From assembly GCA_027596075.1 (NCBI GenBank), contig JADGJC010000400.1, positions 1-32,230 of the forward strand: a stretch of DNA of 32,230 bases, given 5' to 3'. The stretch is from Rhizophlyctis rosea. Taxonomy: Eukaryota; Chytridiomycota; Chytridiomycetes; Rhizophlyctidales; Rhizophlyctidaceae. Shown here piece by piece: positions 11,401 to 19,980 of the stretch; the stretch's first letter is position 1; the number at the start of each line of letters is the position of its first letter. Both the position numbers and the translations under genes were made by a program. Below the pieces are notes generated by a model that was not told where the DNA came from, did no database searches, and saw only the letters and a program-made list of their open reading frames with translations.

Positions 11401-14400
11401 AGCCCTCATCTTCTCCAAAGCCTTCATAACATCCGCACTCTTCAAACACTCCTGAACATCCCTCGTCCAAATAATCTGATTCCCCGTGACAACAACCTGC
11501 CCAACATGCTCCCTAACCCAATCCGTCCTCTTCCCATCCTCATACTCCGCAATAGCACCCTTAATCAACTTCCTCAATACCCCAACCATAGCTTCCTCAA
11601 CACTCCCCAGCCACGCCTCAACATTACCTCTCGCCTTAATAGTCTTTACAAATGGCACCCGCTCCCCCTCCGGCGACATCATCGCGGCTATGTCGATCGC
11701 CTTGGGATCCGAAGAGGAGAATTCTAACGATTTGATTGCGTCGAAGCATTTACCGAGATGGGGTTGTACGGCTTGCGGGTTACGTGTTTGGGAAAGGATT
11801 TCGAGAAGTTCTTCGTTGGAGAGGAAGTAGAAACGCGGGAAGAGGAGGCGTTTGCTTTCGAGGTAGTCTTCTAGACATTTCTGTATCTGGTCTAACAAAA
11901 CATTATTCTGCACCATGGTTTCCAACACTCCTGGTGTTGTACCACTTTTCATAGCATTAGGGTTACGGAAACATTTCCTCATAACGTCTTTCCAGCTGCG
12001 GTCCACTGTAGCAAACATGCGGGCTTCGTCGGGGAGTTGGCGTTGAATGTCCGGAGCGGAGAAGATGGATTCGAGGTAGAGCCAGTTGCGTTGGCAGGTT
12101 AGCCATGCGTCGAGGGTTTCGGCGAATAGGGAGAGTTGTTTGTCCCAGCGGTCTACTTCTGCTTTGATGGGGCCGATGAAGCGCGAGCCTTTGATTGTTG
12201 CGATGGTGACTTGGGAGTCTTCGAGGAGGGTTTGGATGTCTTCAACACTTCCGAGGATGAAGACGTCTTTGGCGTCTCGGTAAGGTGCTGCGATGAATTC
12301 GGCTTCGTTCCAGTTTTTGATGACTTTGCCCAACATTTCTTCGAGAGCCGCTTCACTCCCAGCCTGCGCACTAACATTACTAATCTCCTCCTTAAAATCA
12401 AACACCCTTAACTCCATCAACCTCTCAAGCGTAAACGTCTCATCCTTCACCAGCGCCTTCCCAATCGCGTCCTGGATCTTCTCCCAATGCCTCGCCTTCA
12501 ACGCCGGGTTCCGAAGATCCACAATCGTAGGATAAATCGACCGATACTCATCCACCATCGCCTTGAGTTTCGGCACCACATCATTCGGAGGCAACCCTTT
12601 ATCAAGATTATACACCGTCTTCAAATACGTTGTAATTTGCGTATTGACATCCTCAGTGGAAAGCGAATCAAATGGTGTCTCCTTCCAAACTTTCGTAATC
12701 CCCTCCCACTCCTTTAAACTCAACCACAACGTCCGTTTCAACTCAACTTCGACTTTCGTATCCTCCAAATCCCCAGTCTTGGGCTGAGCAGCAGCAGCCC
12801 TTGCGGCCGCACCACCCTCAGCAGCAGCAGCAGCAGCCTTCTCCTCCATAGCCCTAACACTCCCCCCACTCTTAAACAACTCCCCCCACATCTCATACCG
12901 CCCCTTCGAAGCCTCAATCTTCTCCAACCCGCCCTTCAACTCATCCAAAAACTTAATCACCATCTCGCTCTTGGCGCCCGGGTTTAACACCATAGGGTCT
13001 TGAGCGCGGTTACGAATCTCGCTGACCTCGCCCATGAGTTCGCCAAGGGATTTTTCAAGCTCGAGAGAGAACCGCGCGATGTTTTCTTCTTTTGTGTCTG
13101 TGGCCATGTCGACGACTTCTTTTAGTTGGCGGAGGGTTGGGCCGAGGGTTTGGTAAAGGGCTAGGTCCGTGGGTTGGATCGGGATTTTGTGGAGGTCCAT
13201 TAAGGTGTAGAGACGTGTGACTTCGTCGTAGAGGCCTTCTACTAACGGTGTGGACTCCTTCACCCGTTCCAACCAAGATAGATAATCCACAAACCCCTCC
13301 GCATTAGTCGGCTGAGTATTCAAAACCCTAACCCAAGTCTGCACCTCCCCCAAAAGCAACTCATTCTTATCCCTCGCCAACCCCGGCAACATCCTCGCAA
13401 CCTCCGAAAAACACCGCTCAGGACTCGGCACAAGCACACTCTTCAAATGAGTCGTATCAACCAACAAATTATTAATAACACTCTGCGTCGGAATAGCTGC
13501 CATTGTCGTCCGCTGACTCGCAAACTTATTCAAACTCGTCTCAAAAAACTCCACCAGCGGACTATACGGCGTTCCATCCGGTGCGGTACTAATCGTACTT
13601 CCCAACTCCAACACAGTCTTCTTCCGTCCACCATCACCAACACCAACCTCCTCACCCCGCCCCTCAGCCCACTGAACCAAAAGCGCCGCAACACCCCCCT
13701 CGGGAACTTCTTTCCCCTGCTGATTAACAAGCATAACCGCCACCCCGCCACAAAACCTCTCCAAACTCCCCAAAGCATCAAACTCCTCATCCTCAATCCA
13801 CATCCCCCTCACTAAATCCCACTCCCTCATCCACCGGCCGCAATTCGCAAACATCCCAACAACACAGCCTCGGATGCGTCCACAAATCTCTCTAAAATAC
13901 CCGCCCTCGCTCACAATAGAGGCGACATTCGGTCCCTCGCTGTACTCCGTCTCCTCCAACCCGCGAACGGAGGAGTAAGATGAGCCGGGGTGGCGAGAGG
14001 GGTCAAGGTACGTTATTGTGTTTGTGAGAAGGGGGATTGTTTCGATTGTTTGGAGGTAGAGTTTTAGGAGGATGTCGATTGCGGAGAGGTAGTCGGGGAG
14101 GGCGGGGGAGAAGTAGAGGGGTTTTTGCGGGGTTGTTTGGTGGAGGAGGAGTTGGGTTCTGAAGAGGGGGTGGAAGGTTGGTTGGGGTTTTTCTTTTGTT
14201 GGGAGGGTTGTTGGTGGGGCGGGTTGTTTTTTTGTGTCGGGTGTGGGTTGGAGATCGGTGTCAAGGTCCATTGGTTGGGCGGTGGTGGTGGATTGAGGAC
14301 CTTCTTCTTCGATTACTTCGATTAGGTCCAGTTTTGGGACGACGGATTTGATGATTCGGGAGAGAATTGTTGAGAAGCCGTCGAAGCCGCATTGAAGGAG

Positions 14401-16363
14401 TTCGTGGGTTCCGACTTCGTCTCCAACAACGACGCCGCCTACTTGTAATCCGACAGCGGGTTGTCCCGCTGCACCACCAGCTCCAGCACCGAAAGCTTCA
14501 CCACTAGCTTGACTAACAGCTCGCGTCAATGCCGCCAATCCACTCTCGCCCTCGCCCATCCCACTGGTAAGACGCACCACCTCAGCAACAAGCCCTCCTT
14601 CGCCGCCGATATTTGCTCCACCTGCAAGGTCATCCGGCCCGCCCTGCCCAGAATCAACAACAACATCCTCATCAATACATCCCTTTAAAACACACCCCAG
14701 TAACGACCTCGCACTCTCAATCGTCAACATATGCAACGTCGTCACAATCATGTAATCCGCCAACTTCACGAACCGCTGCAGCCGACGACACTCTGTCCTC
14801 CTCGCAGCCTGTTCCGTAAACGTCAACTTCCTCTCTGCCGTCACCTGCGCACCACCGCTGGGGAATGCATTCGTCGACCCCGTCGTGGTGGTCGTGGTGG
14901 CAACAGCACCTTCCCCACCATCAACATCCCCATTCGCGTTTCCAACCTCGAAACCCTTCTCCCGTAAACACTCCACACCAGCCTCCTCAACAACACCCCG
15001 AACACCCACTTCCCACTCCTTCAAAACACCCTCAGCAACCTCCCTAACCCACTCCCTCTGCCCCTCCAAAAACTCCTTCAACTCCAAACTCTTCCCTTCA
15101 TCAACGCGTACCAAGCGTCCCTTCTCCAGACACTCTACGCACATAGCGCGGACTTTCAGTAGCGCCACGCGCAAAATTGGATGTAACAGAAACAGACGCG
15201 CGGATAATTGGCGGGACGAGGAAGCGATTTTGGAACGGAGGACGGTCGACCGCCACAGGGTAAAAGATTTCCAGGTTCTGTAGCGGGCGAAGAAGGGGAT
15301 GTGCAGCAACCGATGAAAAAGCCCATGTTCCCTCAACCACTGCTGAAGAGGCGTGAAAGTCCCATGACCAACACTATCGAAGTGCGTCACGCCTAACACA
15401 GAGATGGTATAATACCCCTCAGGAGAATCCTTATCGATTTCCGCAAACTCGACAATCTCCAAATTGTATGGGTTGAAACTTGGTTGGCCACGCTTTATGG
15501 CGGGTTGGATGGGTTTCATGTAGGCGAAGGCTTGGGTTGTTGGATGTGATTGGAGGTGGGAGATGAAGGCGAAGGGGTCTTTTTCTTTTGGTTTTTCGGG
15601 TTGGTGGAGGGTGATTTCTATTGGTACGGGTGTTGCGGAGGATACGCGGACTTTCTTGGCGGTTAGGGAGGCGGCTGAGTCGCGGACCTCTGCGGCGAGT
15701 GGAGCGGCACCGGTTGTTCCGCCGATGGGAGGGAGGACCGTTTGACTGGTTTTGCGGACCAGTTCTCCGAACAAGTCGGGTGTTTTCTCCATTCCTGGGA
15801 TCTGGTTGAGAGCTTCGAGTGTTCGTGTTTGCCGGCCAGATGTGGCACGTGCGGAAGATTTGGGGATGACGATGGGTTTTTTGGCTTTGACAACTCGACG
15901 GGTGGGTGAGGGTGCATGGGCAGGGATCGGGACGGGGGATGGAGATGCAGAGTCTGCCTGAAGTTGATAGCACTTAGCGTTAGACAACCGTCCAGTCTTT
16001 CAATACCACTAGCACTATGTATCATCATAAACTCACCATAACAACATCACCATCTGTGTCCAAAGGCTCCAAAATATTCCTACCAGAAGCACTCCCCGGC
16101 CTGCTTCTGCCTCCGTGCCCGGTAGTCGCGATCGCGAATCTAGGCCCACCCCTGCCGCCAGCGACAGTATAGAGCCTAGCAGTCAGATCCTTTGCAGTTT
16201 GAGTTCCAGTAAATAGCGCCAGTTCACCAGCGGACACGTTGATGGTTGCCCGAGGTTGTTGCGCCTTTGCCGGGTTTTTGATACCCCCGCCAGCTCTTCT
16301 TGAAAGATCGCGATCCGCTGGGAGCCCTGAGGGCGATGTGGACGGCAGGGAAGCCGTATCCAT
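2435..16363 (-). CDS. Axonemal dynein heavy chain, inner-arm type, DNAH6-like (complete, 8 exons, 4470 aa)
   Basis: Exons: 16037-16363, 11389-15957, 10571-11300, 3410-10497, 3185-3338, 2793-3121, 2530-2727 and 2435-2452. All seven introns are GT-AG, 63-88 bp, and phases match throughout. This is the ATP-driven minus-end microtubule motor of flagellar inner arms. Residues 1-290 are Ser/Pro/Ala-rich and probably disordered. Tail and linker run to about 1690. P-loops: AAA1 GPAGTGKT (about 1747-1754, Walker B CCFDEF about 1796), AAA2 GPTGGGKT (about 2028), AAA3 GSTGVGKS (about 2371, FVDDLNMP downstream) and AAA4 GVGGTGKQS (about 2723). The stalk is coiled coil about 2954-3069, microtubule-binding tip about 3070-3174, return coil about 3175-3265. 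AAA5, AAA6 and the C-terminal domain follow, ending [34 protein letters not shown] and [14 protein letters not shown] after AAA1 favour DNAH6 over DNAH1, DNAH3 or DNAH7; this rests on memory. The start has a good context (AACCATGG). Confidence 0.93.
12787..12838 (-). repeat. GCT/GCA triplet run coding alanine-rich insert in the dynein tail
   Basis: Two short CAG-like triplet runs, visible on the plus strand as repeated GCAGCA, code alanine stretches on either side of EGGAAAR within the dynein tail, at about residue 1160. Other low-complexity inserts in the same exon include a Thr run (about 14880-14900) and Gly/Ala-rich stretches (about 14460-14640). None disrupts the frame. These lie in the variable tail, which tolerates insertions. 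Confidence 0.75.
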
Positions 16364-17366
16364 GGTTGCGCGACAATTATGTCTGTTTGTAACTTCTTTT
16401 TACGTCTTTGCGTAATGTAGATGATTCAAAATTTGCGTATGAAATAGGGCGTTCCCTACAGTCATGGAAGTGTGTTAGTTAGTAGCCGGTGGTTGATTTC
16501 ACAAAGGGTAGACCCGTGCTCAGAGGTTCCCCTACCAACAGAATGCGCGGAGTGGGGAATTGCAGAGGCAGGCACCTGGCTGTTTCAGGAAGATTGGATT
16601 AAGAAGGTGCCAACTTGAGAACTGCAATGTCCAAAAAGCAGCAAACGAGGGGATGGGTTCAAGTTGATGCCTAGGGGACCCTTACTATGATCACGTAAGC
16701 CACATCGTGGATTGATCCAAGTTGCTGAGCCACATTTTGAGTTTGGTGTGTTCATTTATCCAAATTGGCTGCATCACATGGAAATCGATAGGGGCAACCA
16801 GGGGCAACCCTGGCCTCACCTCTTTTCCCCTTCCATCTCGTTGTCTTTCCCACCAAACGCCAATCTTGACAGTCTTGGACCACTTTGCCACTCTGACCTT
16901 GCTACTCTTGCTATTCGACATTTACTCGTTCCATATCCTCCTCTACCGGAGAAAGTCATAGCTGGCAATCAACGCGGCCATAACGGAGTATGCGGTGCCC
17001 TCTGGAGTCTCCTCTTTCTCTCCCACTGGTCGATGTTGCGGGTCTTCGAACCGCCGAGCTGATTTGCGCTCGGATCCCTCAATCAACACACTGCCAATTT
17101 ATCCACCTTCAATTCAGTGCATGTTAACTGCACACTGCCGTCTATCTGTGGTTAAGCCGCGTGTAGGGCTGTGTCAATCCATTTTATTGGCTGCACTATG
17201 CTGCCATGCCATCCAATCTTCATTACGCTTCTGCAATACATCATCCTTCCTGATCTGACAGCTGTGCTTCCGTTCCGACGCTCTTCCCTCTCGTTTGCAC
17301 CGTCCCCTCATATATGATACTCAGTCACTTACTTCCATTCGACTCCGGCCTGTCGTCCGCGTTGAC

Positions 17367-17406
17367 CCCAAGAGTCTCCGGTGGCGCCCAAGAGTCTCCG
17401 GTGGCG
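17367..17406. repeat. Tandem duplication of a 20-bp unit
   Basis: The unit CCCAAGAGTCTCCGGTGGCG occurs twice head to tail with no spacer and no mismatch. It lies about 80 bp beyond the 3' end of the minus-strand tRNA-Lys. No role is evident. Confidence 0.9.
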
Positions 17407-17478
17407 GATTGTATGTGTTAGAATGTGAGTACCATGGAATTGTGTTTGTAGGAGGGGTGGCAAAAAAGGCGGTGGACA

Positions 17479-17485
17479 AAAAAAA
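17479..17485 (-). terminator. Probable RNA polymerase III terminator of tRNA-Lys
   Basis: A run of A on the plus strand, at about 17478-17485, is an oligo-T on the tRNA-coding strand. It lies only a few bases past the mature 3' end, the usual place and sequence for Pol III termination. A second T-run follows at about 17463-17467. Confidence 0.7.
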
Positions 17486-17488
17486 GGA

Positions 17489-17561
17489 AGCCCAACGCGG
17501 GGGTCGAACCCGCAACCTTGAGATTAAGAGTCTCACGCTCTACCGATTGAGCTAGCCGGGC
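17489..17561 (-). tRNA. tRNA-Lys, anticodon CUU
   Basis: The reverse complement folds as a standard 73-base tRNA with no intron. The acceptor stem pairs GCCCGGC with GTTGGGC (two G-U pairs). TA at 8-9 is followed by the D arm, GCTC-AATCGGTA-GAGC. The anticodon stem TGAGA/TCTCA closes the loop CTCTTAA, with anticodon CTT. The variable loop is AGGTT. The T arm is GCGGG-TTCGACC-CCCGC, and the discriminator base is T. Anticodon CUU reads the lysine codon AAG. The 3' CCA is not encoded, as expected in eukaryotes. The minus strand shows a short T-run (TTTTTTT, about 17479-17485) just downstream of the tRNA 3' end, which would serve as a Pol III terminator. Confidence 0.96.
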
Positions 17562-17760
17562 TGGTGATTATGGTTGCGGAATAAGCTTTCCTCATGGAAA
17601 ACCCATTTTGGGTGCTTGTAAATGTCACCAGAATCGCAATGACTGAAGGAGGTGGATGGGCGGGTGTTTTGAGAAGGGAGTGAGCGGGGTGGGTGAGGGG
17701 AGTTACATGAGTTCAGCGGCAATGGGGTTTTTCGGGATTGTTGCTGTCAATCCATTCTGC

Positions 17761-17790
17761 GAGTCTCGTGCTCTACCGATTGAGCTAGCC
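17761..17790 (-). pseudogene. tRNA-Lys 5'-half remnant
   Basis: The reverse complement reads GGCTAGCTCAATCGGTAGAG and then C, A, C, GAGACTC. Over 30 bases it matches the D arm and the 5' side of the anticodon stem of the neighbouring tRNA-Lys, with two differences. After that the match stops: there is no anticodon CTT, variable loop or T arm. It lies about 200 bp from the intact gene on the same strand. It is either a truncated duplicate or the head of a tRNA-derived short interspersed element. Confidence 0.75.
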
Positions 17791-18456
17791 AAGGTGGTTG
17801 AAGAGTGACGCACCAGTACAGCCACACAATTCCGGTTGGACGAGAAATGGAAAGAAATAAGACAAGAATGTTGATATCAAAGAGATTCTTGATTGTACAT
17901 CTTCCATATGTACATTTCGAGATCCAGACAGGTTGCGGAGATAAGCATATCAAGTTAGTGCCTGCGATGGACAATGGTGATGCAAGTGGGGCGGCAAATA
18001 GAGAAATACAGAATGGGACGATTGAAGAGCGATACTATGAAAGACCGGGCGGCCAAACCATGGGCGATGTCATATTTCCTTTTCCAGATGAAAGTTGCCA
18101 ACGCCCTAAAAAACCTCCATCAGGATTCATAAACGGATATTTTGGATGCGGTCCAAGGTTTGCTCACCCGGACTATGAACATGTGGGGCGTTTGGTGCGC
18201 CGGGCGCCTCTGTGGGCTTAATACTCTGTGGGCTCAATAAAAGTCCATGTGGATAATTGGCTGGGTCTTTCAACAAGATATTCCTACACAGGCATTGATC
18301 ACGTTGGGAAAGAAATGTTCTTTGACTCGACAACGTCAATAATATTACGATGCAAAATCTTCCACGATTATGGGATGCCGGTTTTTTGAAGGGAAACATA
18401 CGGACCGAATCAACGCAGCTTACTGCTTAGGACACTGTTGTGTTTCTCACGGCCTC

Positions 18457-18490
18457 GAATCTCACGTCCTACCGGTGGAGCTAGCCTGGC
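18457..18490 (-). pseudogene. Second, more diverged tRNA-Lys-like 5'-half remnant
   Basis: The reverse complement begins GCCAGGCTAGCTCCACCGG. Over 34 bases it differs from the 5' half of the intact tRNA-Lys at about six positions. The match ends at the anticodon loop, at nearly the same point as in the remnant at 17761-17790. No T arm follows. Confidence 0.6.
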
Positions 18491-18720
18491 TGAGTCAGTT
18501 GATTATTTTTGCTAGGCCAGACCAAGACATAGAATACAGTGTGTATCAGGGACTTCAGGGGTTGTCGCTTGGGCAACAGATGGTGTCCATATATGACCGG
18601 GTAACAAGAATGGGGTTTTGTACCACTTACACATCTAGCGTTGGTAGATATAGGGAACAATAATGTGGTCACCTTTGAATGGCTGTATGGGCTTGAGTCC
18701 AACGAAAGAAAAAGAACATG

Positions 18721-18752
18721 ATCGCAGGTTACCTCCCGGTTGAGCTATGCGC
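18721..18752 (-). pseudogene. Possible third tRNA-like fragment
   Basis: The reverse complement contains GGCGCATAGCTCAACCGGGA followed by GGTA, which resembles an acceptor 3' edge and a D arm (A box). It resembles tRNA-Lys less than the other two and may come from another tRNA. No B-box or T arm is present. Short A-box matches occur by chance, so this is tentative. Confidence 0.35.
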
Positions 18753-19792
18753 CGTAACATGGACTGATTCCTGATTGAACCTCTGGTCCTTGCGTTCTTA
18801 GCTTAATATCATACGATATTCCACCCTCATCATTCATGAAGGAGCTCAAGACATACCGTTGAGGTGCTGAAGAGTTGTTAGACTTGTTGGATATTCTAAA
18901 CCTGGCTGAATCTCAATATTAGTCAACCTTCTCATGACTGCTCTCATCTCAACCAAGTCTCTCAATTCAAATTTTTACACACTCGCACTCGCCTCCATCT
19001 GTAACATTGACCTAACATACACGTGTCTCTGTCTACTTTTCTTCTGGCGTTTGCAGAATAACATTCCAGGTTTGATGGGGTTAAAACGCCGCTGCTGCCA
19101 TTTTTGTGATGGCAGATGGCAACTGGAGACCTGAACGCCTACAATGCATGGGCAAAACGCAATGTGCTTGTGGAGATGATTCCGTGATTCTTTTTTCCAA
19201 GTTTCAGATAGTTTAGTCCGCTTTCATTGATGTTAACCACATCCATAGCCGCCTTTCCCGCAGCAAAAAGAAACCGGTTCACATTGACGCTGCAGGCTCG
19301 GAATAAGCCAAAATGGGCATTTCATTGACGTGCATTGAACGATCGTGATGTAGTGGCCAGTGAGCATTTGCCGCGAAAGAAATGGAGCAAGGTAATATAG
19401 ATAACATCGCCTCCCCGTCTGTTCAAATACTTGAGACGTGACTGACCAATGAAGACCTTGTCTTCCGTCCGCTCAAAGGCCATCAAACCCTTTACATAAC
19501 AGCCGAGATAAAGCGCCAGTGGCAAAAAGGTGTTTGGAATAGGTAAGTGAATCCATTCCGCTGGGTTTGCCCGATCGCGAGACCATTGGTGTTAGATCTA
19601 CCTCATGCTGAATTGCTGAAGATAAATATCTTGATTCCACACCCAGTACTACAAGCTCTTTCTTTCCAAGCTTTCACTGCCTACCCTTTTCACTGCCAAC
19701 TTCTAATTCACTCTCGGGCTTTGGCGCTGTCACGACGCCTTGCCAGTATCCGTTCTGACTACTCACTGGCCCAGTGTGTTTTGCGCCCACCT

Positions 19793-19980
19793 CTACCTTC
19801 CCTTGCATCCACCCTCTCGATATCGTCCTCCACATTCTCTGAAGCCCTGACCCGACGTCACTTCCTGTCCAATCGGTCTTCCACCACCCCCACGTCCCCT
19901 TCCTCGTCCTTCACCACGACCCCTACCTCCTCCACGCCCATTCCTCCGTCCCCTCCCCCCGCCCATCGGCCTATTTCCCT
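19793..19980 (-). other. RGG/RG-rich C-terminal coding segment of the E2/F-box gene
   Basis: The last third of the final reading frame codes a run of Gly and Arg (GGGRGRRNGRGGGRGRGEGR and similar) before the stop. RGG/RG stretches usually bind RNA and are arginine-methylated. I do not recall such a tail as standard in this fungal family. It may be real, or it may be an extension created by a missed intron or a frame error. Confidence 0.5.

Larger units (their letters stand above)
16364..17488. other. Intergenic region upstream of the dynein gene
   Basis: These 1.1 kb hold the dynein promoter on the left and flank a tRNA on the right. No ORF shows coding character. I looked for an RFX X-box-like palindrome close to the dynein ATG and did not find a convincing one. 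A short repeat, GGGGCAACC twice, lies near 16792. A larger exact duplication lies at 17367-17406. Confidence 0.6.
17791..19792. other. Gene-poor interval with tRNA-like fragments
   Basis: Apart from the tRNA-like fragments listed separately, I see no supported gene in these 2 kb. The longest ORF (17805-18221, plus, 138 codons) has no recognisable domain, no membrane segment and no homologue I recall. It begins next to one tRNA remnant. I do not call it a gene. Confidence 0.55.

Noticed and set aside
16712..17062. 116-codon plus-strand ORF upstream of the tRNA
   Set aside because: No domain or plausible spliced continuation; composition like the surrounding intergenic DNA.
17805..18221. 138-codon plus-strand ORF between tRNA remnants
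   Set aside because: No recognisable motif, and it lies within a stretch of tRNA fragments. Kept as unassigned DNA.
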